Assembly (NCBI RefSeq): GCF_001659605.2
Contig: NC_035171.2
Location: 31,551,325-31,615,324, forward strand
Direction of reading: 5' to 3'
DNA from: Manihot esculenta
Taxonomy: Eukaryota; Streptophyta; Magnoliopsida; Malpighiales; Euphorbiaceae
Length of the DNA stretch: 64,000 nt
In this document: piece by piece, positions 25,403 to 38,600 of the stretch
Position numbering within the stretch: position 1 is the first letter of the stretch
Layout of the letters: each line of letters begins with the position of its first letter
Program-made: the position numbers and the translations under genes
Notes under the pieces: model-generated
Seen by the model: the letters and a program-made list of their open reading frames with translations, nothing else
What the model was told of the DNA's origin: nothing
Databases searched by the model: none

Positions 25403-25605
25403 TAAATAAATTTAGGGTTAGATCTTGATATAGTTAAAGCAAATATTCACTTCGAGTATTTTAATTTCTCATTAAGTCAATTCGATACAAATAAATTTAC
25501 GTTTAAATAAATTTAAGTTCGATTTTAATATGGTTGAAGCAAATATTCACTTAGAGTATTTTAATATCTCACTGAGTCAATTCGATACAAACAAATTTAA
25601 TGAAC
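25403..25605. repeat. Two-copy tandem duplication, about 100-bp unit
   Basis: The block containing gcaaatattcactt, gagtattttaat and gagtcaattcgatacaaa occurs twice head to tail (about 25403-25500 and 25501-25605), with roughly 85-90% identity by eye. It is not coding. Confidence 0.7.
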
Positions 25606-26390
25606 TCAGAATATACGTCGTTGTAAAAATAAAATAAAATAAAATAGGAGGGTTAAAATTGACTAAGCAATTTTAGTAGGCTCAATTAGTATACAAGTAA
25701 ATAATTGCTAGTATGAATTTTAGGGTTCATAGTAGGAAAGATTCTATCAATGTATGTTCATCCAAACTAAAAATTCAAAGGTTTGTATTTCTACAACACC
25801 ATGAATGTCTTATCATTAGTGGGTAATGACCAAATTACAGAGTAAAGTGAGAAATTAAAGCTTACTAGTGAAGACTTCAAGTCTCTTTTGGTCTACATTT
25901 CACCTAAATTCTTCCAACTAACTAACCCTTTTTTTATATCACTTCAGCTATCAAAATTGTTCACAGTATAACCGTGTGGGTCCCTTCCATTAAAAAAATC
26001 TATTTTATTTTATTGAAATTGTGTTAAAATATTTATTATAAAATATTAAACATTAATTAAAATTTTATTTAATATTATCATGCCACCAAATTATCCAAAA
26101 TGCTTCCTTTTTTATTTTTTATTTTTAGAGTAGAATATACAAATGAACTTATTAATTAGATTTGAGATGAGAAAACTCCTTACAATTATTTTTTTGCATT
26201 TATTTTGAATAACAATATAAATAAATTTTATTATTAATCAAACTATATATATTATACTTTTAATTTCTAACATTATATTAATCTATAAAGATCAAGTCTA
26301 TGTATTAAAAATGATATATTATATAATTATTTTTATAATTATATGATAGTATTTTTTAATTAAAAAATATTTTATATGTTAGCTATTCAT
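25606..26390. other. AT-rich intergenic DNA
   Basis: Nothing gene-like is seen. Runs of A/T dominate beyond 25970. Confidence 0.6.
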
Positions 26391-26397
26391 ATAATTA

Positions 26398-26830
26398 AAA
26401 AATATTTTTAAGTTGTAGTGTTTATAAGTTTGTTACTATATTTGCTGGAAATTTTAAATATTTTATTTTTTTATAAATAAATAAACTTTTATCTTCACAA
26501 CAAAATATAGCAACTTAAAATTATGTCAATTCAGTTTAAAAACACAAATATATATATTTAGAATAAAATTAATAGATAAATGTAAATTAATTTTTATTAA
26601 ATACGCAAAAAATATTTTCAAGTTATAATATTTGTAAATTTATTAGTGTATTTATTATAATAGAATAATTTAAATATTTTATTTTTTTATAAATAAATAA
26701 ACTTCTAAAAAATATAATATTTCAAAATTATGTTAAGTTGGTATAAAAACGTAAATATATATATGACAAAATGAATAGATAAATGTAAATTAATTTTTAT
26801 TAAAAATTTAAAAAAGTAAATTAAACGAAT
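26398..26830. repeat. Two-copy tandem duplication, about 220-bp unit
   Basis: A segment from aatatttt(t/c)aagtt through attttatttttttataaata and on to agataaatgtaaattaattt occurs twice in tandem (about 26398-26618 and 26619-26830), diverged. It is AT-rich and non-coding. Confidence 0.6.
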
Positions 26831-29800
26831 CTGAATTATATAAAAAAATTTAAAAGATAAATTAAAATAATTTAAGAAATTATTTTCTTATTCTTTTTTA
26901 AGAGCTTATTATATATATATTTTTTCTAAAATTTCATAATTAATAAGTTTAATACACTAGTATTAACTGTACATATTAATATTTATTAAAATATAAAAAA
27001 TAAAAATGAAATTATAATATTTTTTTTCCCTAATTTACCTCATTTATCGTCTTGGTGGAATGATGATGATGATTGAGGATTTTGGGATTGTAACTGATTT
27101 TAATTACTAAACAATTTTCTCATTTTCCCCAACTTTTAAATATCTCTCCTTCCCAGCCCAAATCCGAATCAACACAACCAAATACTCTCACTTTATTCGC
27201 GATAAAGGAAATGAGATTGGGCCACGTGGCAAAAAGCCAACTAACATTAACTACTGATCAACCCCCTTCACATGCTTTGAGACCAATACGACAAAAAGCC
27301 CGTCGTTTTTTCCATCAGACTTCCATACCCAAAACCGCGTTAATTGATCACGGACTATTAACCCCTTTTATTAATTTTTTTTTCCTAAAATTAAGGGAAC
27401 TTTTTTTTTTTTTTTATAAAAATCGAAGATATATTAAAACTCCGTTCATACATTTTAAAAAGTGAAAAAAGAAATATTAATTTTAAAAAAATTGTGTAAA
27501 GTTTAATATTTATATTAATAAATTATAATTGAATTTATAGAATTTTGTATATAATAATAATATTGAAATAAAATAGTGAGAAAGCATAGTTAAATATGGA
27601 ATTAAAGAAATTGAAACTTTATTAGTACAAAAAAAAAAAAAAAAAAAAGGAAAAAGGAAATGAGAAGTGATTGGGGCTTGGGATTCCAAAGATATGCAAG
27701 AACATGATATGATGTGGAGATAGAATTGAGGGCCCACCTTAAGACCTAAAGACTAAAGAGCCCTCCAACCGTTGATTCTCTCGTTTTCTTTGTGACCCCA
27801 CACGTCTTAACAAAGTTGGCATCCATGATTTTCTAGGCCCTCATCCGACAGGTATTAGCCGTTAGGACCCCACCTTCTTTTATTATTATTATTTTTTAAA
27901 AATCTACTTATGATTTGTGTCTAAATCTAATCTAATCTTTTAATTACATGCTAATTCTGTTTGTATTCTAAGTTTTCTAAGATCTATATTTTATGAAGAT
28001 TTGTACATGACAATCAAGTTTGATTTGACTTTAGTTCTATGGTTAGCGTGTTAAATCTTTTGATTAATTTACTGATTCATTTTAATTTTATTAATTTAAT
28101 TAAATTGAAATAAATAAATTATTTATATTAAATAAAAAATTTTAAAATTTTTGACTGAGTTATCTCTTATTAAAAATTTTTAACTTATTTTTATGCAAAA
28201 AACTAAATATCCATACTTAAAGCTATAAGTTCCGAAGATCTACAAGGGTAAGTAGATTGGGTGATTAACAGTCTTTAAAGGCTACTAAAAGAATCAATTC
28301 CCTTAACCTCCAAAAGAAATTGGTTACTTCTTTTCAACAACTACCATTCTTTCTTTGTAGAGTTAGTTATAACTTTATTATTATTATTTTTTAATTTATG
28401 AGCATTTGATGCCAATTTTAAAGAGATTATAATTACTGTGCCCTAGATTCTAAACAAAGAGTAAAAAACTTTATCACCTTAACTAAGGACATCAAATGTA
28501 ATTCTTTGATTTCTTTTTCTTTTTTCAGCATAAAGTTGAATTCTTAGGCATTTTATACAATAGGTAAAGATGGGTGAATCAATAAAAGCTTTAATTATGT
28601 GAAGGATCAAGTGTGCAATTTTTAATTAATAAAGATATATAATTAGTTACCCATATGATTATCTCAATTAAGAATTAAAAATATTTTTAGAAACGTAAAT
28701 TTAGCAAACCAAATATTATATTAGCTACTGCTGCTATTCCAGAATTAATTTCTCTTTTATAAATCTTGCTACTTTTTTTGAGCAGTTATACAACCCATTA
28801 TGATAATTGTTGGGTTTTTAGCATTCAACTGAGGTTGGACCTTGAAGAGAAGAATCAGGTCCAAAACCTATTAGAATTCACTAAGCAGACCGATCCATCA
28901 CGAGTCATTCAACCCGCGGCTACAGCAGGCCAAACGGACTGAGCTCTAGACCCACCAAACGAGAGCCTAACTTGTTTGATGTAATGGGAAGTAGAGAAGT
29001 AGACTCAGTTTCGTCATGATTCTATCAACACGCGCACCGAATGAATTAAATGGATAGGGAGAAACGCTCGTACATATGAATCTGTATGAGAGTAAAGTGT
29101 TGGTTATATGTCACTAAAAAATAAGGGAAAAAGGAATAAAAGAAAAAAAAACGTGATGCCAAATCTTCAAACTTATACACACCTGCAAACTCTATATTTT
29201 TTGAATTTTAAAACACCAATGGTAAAAAGAAAATATTGCATGGAAGACTAAAATTTCCACACTTAAGGAGAATCATAGAAACTTATCCGTTTGGTTTGTA
29301 ATTTAGCCAGCATTTAGTGGGGAGATTGTAGGCTTATTTGGGTCCAAATTAATTATAAGGATTGCTTACTATAGAATTTTGTTACCCTTGTTGCCAACCA
29401 TATAATAGATTAAAGAGTATAGTATTAAGAAAATTATTTAAAAAATAAATAAATTAAATAATAATTTAAAGTTGATATGTTTTAATTATAAAAACACTAA
29501 AATAAAGATTTTTATTTAATTTTTTAATAGTATTTAAAATAAATATTTTATAATCTTTAAACTCAATATCCAACATGATTCTGAATAAGTTGAGTTAATT
29601 TAATTTAAATTGATTAAAAATAGTATGATTGAAATGAACTACAATATATTGGTTGAATTAAATTTTTATATTAAAATAAAAATATTCTTAAACTGAAAAT
29701 AAGACAAGATTAAAATTAAAATCAATAGTATTGTGCAATGGAGATTATGTTCAGTAAAGATGAACCTGCAATGATTTGTGTTGTCTCTTCTTTTTGTATG

Positions 29801-32300
29801 TGAGGATGACTTTCTTAAAGATTTATTACTACAAAATTAAAAATAAAAAAATAAAAAACAATTAGATGGGTTTCGTGTAGTGTGAAGCTTAGAATGTCTT
29901 TTTAATAAAATATTATATAATTATCATAATTAATTAATATCATCATATCATCTCACACCATGCTTCACTAAACTCCACTATGCCCATTAATTAATATTTT
30001 CTCTTGTCCTATTTTTATTGGAAAAAAAACAAAATATCAAATTATTATTAAAATATTAATTGAACAATAAAATAAATACCCAGTAAAAAATAATTAATTA
30101 CCAAAGCAAATAAAAATTAAATATAATTAAAGTAGACATAGAAATTAGGAAGTGATGAGAAGAGATGGAATATGGTTGGTGGTGGCAGTAAGAAGAAAGC
30201 AGATATGCAGGTTAATTTTGATAAAAAGCCTAAGCTAAGTAAACCTGGGATGGGCCCTTCGAAAATTTCTGGATGATTACTTTGGATTTTTACTAGTCCT
30301 TTTTCCTTTGTAGAAGCCAATAGCAATCATACTCCTTTAATTGTTTTTTAAAATAATTATTTTATTAATTAAATAATCTTGAAATTCTCCTTTGTATTAA
30401 CTCAAAATTATACAATTTTATAGATGATTTTAATATTAATGAGATAAATTTAATTTTATAGTATTTTTTAGTGATGGGAATTTGAACTTGATTGATATGT
30501 ACAAAAAATTAATCTTAGTAGTTATCTTAATTCATATTTTTACATAATTTATTAAATAAGAAAATTATCAATTAATTAATTTTTTAATGATGTTTGAATT
30601 TGCTATTAATAGACTGATGCATCTAATTGTGAATTTACTCCAAATCATAGCTAAAATTTGATTATAAAATTCCATTTTAATTTAATAAAAAAATAGTTTT
30701 ATTGATTTAATTTGAGAATATATTAAGAGTCTTGAATTAGTCAAAGAGAAGCCTTCCCCTTTCCTACAAAGAGGACTTTATTATTGAAAATGGGTCCACC
30801 ACCTTTCTCGGGAAAATATTGGTGGGAAAGTTTGGTTACCAGCTCCTTTTTCTGACCAATGAATCTATGTGTTATGAACAAAAAAAAAAAACATATAAAA
30901 GAGAGAGCTTTGAAAGAGAATATCTATGGAGTTTTGAATGTATTAATTCTAAGTATGATCACATGCAAGCTACTCTTCAAGTCAACAATGAGAGACATCA
31001 AAATTTAATGGTTTCTCAGTGTGTTTTGTCAAAAAAGACATGCCCTGCCCTAAATATGACAAAAAAAATTCTCTTACTTTGAAAATTATTTTCAGAAAAA
31101 AAATATATAATTATTTATTTTCTTTCTATAAATTTACTATTGCATGCTTCAAATGACTTCTACCTATAATTTAATCTAGAAGAAGAATATAATAATAAAT
31201 TCTGAATTACTCAGCAAGTAAATAAATAAAACCTTCTCTTTCTTTTCCTCAAACAAAAACTCAATATGAAAGGAAAAAAGTATCTGAAAAATCTGAAAGT
31301 TTAGGTTTAACCGTTGAAGCAGCCCACGAGGGAGAAAATTATTTGCTCATTTCTCTTTTTATTTTTTTTCACTTTTAATTATTTTCTATAAAGAAAATTT
31401 TCCCACATGGTTTATTTCAATAAGGATGTGAGTTTCATTTATTTATAAATGATTTTGTAATATCATTAAAGGGTAATTCAAAATTATTTATCCAAATATC
31501 ACAGGACTACTACTGGAAGTATAAAAAATATATATATAAATATATATTTTTTAATATATACTATTTGAAATCTACTTACTCTAATTTTTCGTATTATCAT
31601 TTCATTTTTAAATTATAAATATATATATTTTTTATAATTATAAATATCTTTTAATTTATTGTGCTGAGCTTAAATGTGTATATATATTTTTTATATAATT
31701 ATAGATATATCTAAATTCTATTAATATTGAATTAATTTACTAAAATTTAAAGTACTCTCAACAAATATTAAATCGAAGTATTCATTTTTAACATATTAGT
31801 TATATACTAATAATAAAAGAGTGAATGCATTTTAATGAAGTATATAATGAAACTAAATTTTTGTAATAAAAATTGACTGAAGACTTTAGCATACTTTAAG
31901 GTAAGCAAATTCTAAACTTTGTTCAAAAACCTCAAGCAAGTGGGCAGTAAAGTACAGGAATCAGGCATTTGGCCTAAAGAAAAGAGAAGAAAATTGGTTG
32001 CAGAGTGGTGATATATATGTATATATATGTATATGTTGGAGGGGACTGGCCTCTCACATCCGAGAAGAGATTCCTAGATGGGTGTGCCCTCTGGTGTGTG
32101 GATAGAGCCATGGACCCTCAGTACAAAATACTGACTCCAATACACATAGACAGAAAGAGAAATTAGGAATAGAAAAATTGGGGATTTGGCAATGCTAGGG
32201 TTTTGGCTTTTTCTGCTTTTGTCCAACTCCTAGTGAGAAAAAGTAAAAGGGAAAACAAAACATCACCCCCAAGAGCAAACAGTAGAACCAAGTGGTGCTT
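26831..32300. other. AT-rich intergenic DNA
   Basis: About 5.5 kb without a supported gene. Small islands of balanced composition occur at about 27130-27360 and 28800-29100. The second is discussed in the findings. TATATG-type microsatellite is present at 32009-32035, just upstream of the DUF1635 gene. Open frames in the stretch are short and low-complexity. Confidence 0.55.
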
Positions 32301-32417
32301 GCTTCTTCTTATAAGAGCTACCTAAACCATTCAAAAACCCCCACATCTCTCCCTCTTTTTCTCTTGAGAAAAAGCTTCAGACTTCAGTTCATAGGTCTAG
32401 TGTAGTGGCTTAGGATC

Positions 32418-33305
32418 ATGGACACACAGAGAAGCTCTATTCTTAGCTGGGCTTACTTCTGCCAAGGAAAGGTAACACATTTCTTCAGTTTTTGTCTCTG
32501 TTTTGGGGTTCTGCAATTAGATAGATTAGTGGGTTCTTTTTTTTGAGACAATTTTGCTGATGGGTTTTGTTTCTTATGGTTAATGCAGAATATGGAAGAG
32601 TTGAAGAATTCCCTTTTGTTTACAACTTTGGAGCTTGAGCAAACAAGGGTAGCAGCTCAAGAAGAGCTGAGAAAGAGAGATGATCAGTTGAGTCATCTTA
32701 AAGATCTGCTTAACAAAATCACAAGTGAGAGAGATGAGGCAAGGGAAAGATGCCAAAGACTTCTCCTTGAGAAGCTCTTGCTTCAACAACAGCAGCAGCA
32801 GCAGAATGCTCCTCTCTCTGGGATTTCTAGCATTGAAGATGAACCCAGAAGAGCAATTGACTCTAACAATGGCTTCTCATCATCAGATTGTGAAGAAAGC
32901 ATTGTTTCATCTCCGGTCATTGACCCAATTTCACAACCACCTCAACTGCCACCAGTTTTAGCTCCACAGTCTTTACCTCAACCAACAATTGAGGTTGTGC
33001 CTCAAAAGCCTCTGCCTGAAAAGGGCAAGCTTTTACAGGCAGTGATGAAAGCTGGCCCTCTCTTACAGACACTTCTTCTAGCTGGACCTCTCCCTCAATG
33101 GAGACACCCTCCACCACCACTTGAGTCCTTTGAGATCCCACCTGTGACAATCCCCTCACCACCTCTACCACCACAACCACAACCACCACAGCTCCTCCAC
33201 CAGGACTCCTTGATCAGCATTAATGTTTGCAATAGGAAGAGGGTACTCTGTGATGGCTCCGACTCTCCAACAGAGAACAAGCATCAAAGGATACTTCTCC
33301 ACTGA
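32418..33305 (+). CDS. DUF1635 family coiled-coil protein
   Basis: Two exons, 32418-32471 and 32589-33305, encode 256 aa in frame. Function is unknown. The N-terminal region after the splice (MEELKNSLLFTTLELEQTR, then AAQEELRKRDDQL) is the DUF1635 signature and continues as a heptad-like coiled coil to about residue 90, ending in a glutamine run. The middle and C-terminal thirds are proline- and serine-rich (QPPQLPPVL, PPPPLESFEIPP), and a basic patch CNRKRVLCDG lies near the end. A conserved short block KGKLLQAVMKAGPLLQTLLL sits at about 160-180. There is no signal peptide or membrane segment. A nuclear or cytoplasmic scaffold is possible but not shown. Proline-codon tracts explain the open frames on the opposite strand. 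Confidence 0.88.
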
Positions 33306-35670
33306 CCAGTGACCGCTGCAACTACTGAGTGAAGAAATTTACAGAGTTCTACAATTATATATTAATATATATTCATAAATCATTTGATTACCACTAAAAA
33401 TTAGCAAGGAAGGGAATTTGCAATGATGGGTATGTGACTGATCTCTAGCATTTTGTACAGAAGGTTTGTTTTAGAGAAGCTATTCCCAGTTGACTGAAGA
33501 GGAGAGAAGAGTAGAGGGGCTTGTGCTTGGCTTTTTTAGTTGCCAGTGTCTTGGGTTGGAGATTTTTGGCTCTTTTTTTTTGGATTCTCTTCTTCAAATT
33601 TGAGTTTTTGCTCTCCATGATGTGAAAGGGAGATTGGTTTCTCCAAAATTGCTGTGGCATGTAAAATGTAACTTTAGGTGCTAGTTTACTAATGGGAAGT
33701 GTGAGCTTTGAGACAGAGAGAGAGAGAGAGAGAGAAAGATATCACAATCAAGAAAAACTAGATGATGTGTGTGAAGTTGTTGGGTAAGGCCAACAACCAT
33801 AAGGTCTCATAGACCTGCTTGTCGGGTTGAGTGGATCCCACAAATCAGAATCAGGATCTACTACTTGTGTGATGTGTGATTATATTACTCTGTTTTGGAG
33901 AGGAAGTATATGATTATATAATTCCTAATCATCTGTTTTTTAGCTAAAGTCATTTTCCCTCTTCTATAGTTTAACTCTCTAATTTCACCAAACTTGTTTT
34001 AAATATGTTATAGTTCCATTTTCCACATGCCCCACTCTACTTGTTATGTGTTTATATTATTTTAGCATAAACTTTCATACCCTTAAAGTAAACCAAATAA
34101 TGCAAGTTTTTTATATTGCTCCACATGCAATATATATTATTACCCAACTGAGGGGACACACAGTAGTCTTGTTGCAGAACCATGATTAGCAGCTTCTACC
34201 ATATTCTACGCCAACCAGGTTGTTCTTCTATTGGGAGGGATTATAAAACTGCTCGTTTCTTGTAATCAGTTCTTTGAGTAAATTTACCCTTTCCAATTCT
34301 TAGGCAAAGAAGCTGATAGAGAGAAGAAAAGTTGGCGTAGAACAGAGGAATTGAAATTTCTTATTCATCCTTTGGAAGCATATTACGTCCTAGATTAGCG
34401 GAAGAAAACTTGGAAGGAAGATAGATATCAAGAGAAAAACGGAGTGGCCTCAGATATCACGTCAAGGGGCATTATCCTACAAAATTTTCATAAAAAAAGA
34501 AGAAACTTGGACAAGTTGCAATTGCCAATTGATATGATCCTTTGAAGCCTAGACAAGGTTAGGAATGTTAGGCTGCAAAAAGCTGAACCGGTCCACACGG
34601 CAGAGGCTTAGAAATAAGAAACTTGACTAAAGACTGGGATGATTATTCAAAAGAATAGACAAGACCTGAGAAAGGTCATACTCACAGTAGCTCAGATCCA
34701 TCTTATTCAATTAAGTTAAAAACCCAACAAAGTGTTCAACCAGATTAGAAGTCTGCACAGGGGAATGCAGATCACGCTTATTACCAGTTTAACATGACAT
34801 TTTACAACCGAGCAGGAAAGCATTCACGATCGCCCAAACCAATTTCTCACAAGAATATCAACTCCTTGCCCTTTATCCCTCTGAATCTCTGGCTCTGCTC
34901 TTAGCTTTTAGCTGTATATATTACTTCATGAAAAGCTTATAACCATGTCGGAACCATCCAAGTTTCTTCAAATTCACAGGCAAGGACTTCGGCTACGCTT
35001 GGGAAAGAGAGGAAAAGGAGGCGATGGGTCTCGCTTCACATTTTCCCACTGTTTTCTCGTCCTCCCATTTTCATTCCTCTCCCAAATAAAGCCTCAAAAC
35101 TCCTAGTTGATAATTATGATTATAGTGAATAAATAGTCTAATTGGCCTTCTGATCGGAGGCAACCCAATTTCCGCGCAATAGACTACCAGTTAACACGAT
35201 TGCCAGGTTCAATCTAATGGCTGGATAATTAATCCATATTATCATTACACAGTCCTGAAAGCACAAAAGTTTGCGTTATGCTTAATTATATGAATAAATG
35301 ATTTTCTAAGGAAGAAAAAAGGAAAAAAGAAGGAAAAACGAACAGACTAATCGGCCACTCCTGTTTGTATGTGTTACAAAGCCAGTGATTTTGAGACACC
35401 AAAGCTAGTGATTCAATGATTTTGAAAACCCCATAATTCAGATAATGGAAAATTTTCGACTAACCGAATACAATTTAATCAGATGGCAAATTTTCATTTT
35501 GACGCATCCTGCACCATGCAAACGAGCACAAATCTGAAAGACATGATCATGCAGTCCAACTATCAGTAATAAACTCAAAAGTTGATCCGTGTTCGTCGGA
35601 CTCTACTCACAGGCATCCACAATGCTGCTGATCTTTACAAAGAAAATTCTCTGCAAATGACTGGAAAGCC
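33306..35670. other. Intergenic between convergent DUF1635 and LIG1 genes
   Basis: This holds the 3' UTR of the DUF1635 gene, an (AG)n run at about 33713-33735, then mixed-composition DNA (34150-35100) with no intact frame. The last few hundred bases are probably the LIG1 3' UTR. Confidence 0.45.
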
Positions 35671-38600
35671 TCAATCATCTTCACTGTCATCCTGATTTTT
35701 TGGTTGATTAGGCTTCTGAGCGTTATACATCTCAGCAACCTGGAAATATATGGAAAAAGACATTTAAGTGGACAACACAAAAAGAGAGTAATAAACTTCT
35801 AAGCTAAGATAGTTTTCCTCGTTCCTCATGTTTGCAGTCAGATCTCATATTAAATCATCCAGCAAGTAGGTCTGTTTATTACCTGCTCAGATGTTGTGGC
35901 TTGCTCTGGAGACTTGTCTGCCCGGACTTTTACTAGTCGTGGAAATCGCAGCGAAACACCCTAAAGCAAGGACCCAAAAAACAATAAGCAGCTAATAATT
36001 TGATTCAACCAACAAAGAAATTGCCAGGAGAAACATATTGGAATCCGACCCAAAACAGATGCTTTTTATTTCATAAAACCATATGAAAAGCCCAAATGAC
36101 ACAGTTCCAAGTAAAACATCCTGAAAAGCTCAGACAAGCAATGAAATTCCAACCACAGGCACTGGGGTGATCACCACCCCAAACTGATACCCAGCATTTT
36201 GAAGATACTTAAAGACAGGTTCCAGGTAATCTAAAGATCTGGAACCCCCAAATGCAAATATAGAAAGCCAAAATTACAAAATAAGCATGGCTCAACATAA
36301 GCAATTACAAAAGCACAGGAACCGGAGACATCTTTAGTCCCTTCTACTTTTTGTTTCATGTAGAAGGTGAAAAGCACAAAAACAAACTGCCATATGTTGA
36401 ATGGTTCACAGCCGTTTGGTAAAATGACAAAAGGGTAGAATGAAAATTCAGGTAATGATTTATTTGCAAAACCATGTTTCAATGTGAGGTCACAACATCA
36501 GTGTCTTGAAGCAGCCAGCTCCTGTCTGCATGGATACTTTCTTTTATGATGTATCACATTAACAGTCAAGTATTAAGAAGTTGAATTCAACCTTGTCTCT
36601 CTCTGCTTTGCCAAGTGCAGCACTGTAAACAGGGCTAATGGTCAAGTCCGCAGCTTTCACCTCCCACACCTACATTTTTTCATAATAATAATGACGATAT
36701 AATGACAACAACAATAATAACAAGAAATGAGAAATTAATGCTCAGTAAATATGGTGCAAGCAAACCAAAAGTTCCACTGAACTAAGAAGAAAACAGATAA
36801 CGTTATCTCAAAGAGAGAGAGCAGAACAGATATGCTTTCCCCTATGTGATCTTCTAATTTCCCACTTTTCATAAGCAAAGTAATTATTATAGTTCTAAAG
36901 CTAATTTAATCTCAATGAGCTAGCTAAAAAGAATCTAAGCAAATAGAAGTCCTTGGGGAACAATTTTACTTTTACTAATTGACAAAAATGAGTATCAAAT
37001 ATGGTGATGTTCAGGCAAACACATTTAGCAGCTAAATGCTAGGCCATGCAAAGCCTGCTGTTTAACTAAATTTTGAAGCTTGTCTGGTTTTTGTATAAGT
37101 TAATTTGAGCTTTCAGTTTCATCAGAAACCAACCAAAATCCACGAGCCTGAAATTTCTTTGATGTCATGAGGATGATTGCTGAAAGAAAAATGAAAGAGA
37201 ACTGTTAAATTTGGGTCAGGCCTAACTCACCCCAAAAGCTAGCTCAAGGGAGAAGAGTGCCTATGGCCCATATAAAGGCCACATTACCCCTTTTCACAAT
37301 TTGGGTCAGACCTAACTCACCCAAAAGCTAGCTCAAGGGGAGGAATGCCTATGGCCCATATAAGGGGCACGTTACCCCTTTCCACAATCGATGTGGGATT
37401 TAATACACCCTTCACGCCCAGAATTTTTACTGGTGCGTGGCACATTTATGGGGCGCCCAATATCGAATGGGAAGGCTCTGATACCATATTAAATTTGGGT
37501 CAGGCCTAACTCACCCCAAAAGTTAGCTCAAGGGAGAGGAGTGCCTATGGCCCATATAAAGGGCACGTTACCCCTTTCCACAATCGATGTGGGATTCAAC
37601 AAGAACAATTAACTTGGCATGCAATATCCAAACAGTTTTTTAATGGCACAAGATCATGAGCTTAGAATTTCAAGTAACAGAGAAGTGTGTTTTTTTTTTT
37701 TTGTCCTTTTTTAATGTCTAAGAAAAGATTTATCCATATCCATGCAGTTCGAACCAAATACCAGATGAGAATGACCATTATGAAGATACTTGAGTCACTT
37801 GTTTCCATCCATATGGGGATTCAAGAGTCCCATTCACACTGCTTTGGGTGGTTTCAAGCGCATATTTAGGAATGAGTTGTGGAACATAATTCTATCAACC
37901 AATTAGAGTGACTATGGAGCAAAATACAAGATCCAAAGATTAGACAAGAAAATGAAAAGCAAACTCAAGAAGATGGCAAGAGTATACGCTAGTGTTCTTG
38001 AAGATGATAATTATTACCTCACTAGGCTCGAACCACACATCTGGATTAATTTTATCTCCATGCCTAAAGTATGGCTGGAACCAACTAGAAAGTTAGAATT
38101 GTCAAAGTAATGCAAACTTTACCATTATCATGAAAAGAATAACAGACCTTTGGCTTAGGAATCACTTTAGAACGAAGCCCATTAGATAGATCTTCAAGCA
38201 ATTGCTCAGAAAATCCAGTTCCTGTCCATTATAACAATGATGAAAAAAAATTCTGAAAAAAAAAATTAAAAAAAAGAAGAGGAAAAACATAAAAGAGAAT
38301 GGCATAAAAATTAACAAAACTCAAATTCCACGGAGCTTTATTTAAAAATAATACCTATTTTGCATATGCTTTGGTACTCTTCGTTATCAAAGTCGTAACA
38401 AGCAAGAAGAAAAGCACCATAGACACCTAAGGCCAAGCAACAATGTGTTGTGAATAAAAACAGGTTTGGACTTGAAAGTGGAATGCTCTTCCCCCCCCCC
38501 CCCCCCCTTTCTACCCGAAAACTCTGCCCCATAAAATCAACATGATCAACATGAAACTTACAGCAGCATGGGATTAGTAAATGCATATGATAAACAAAAC

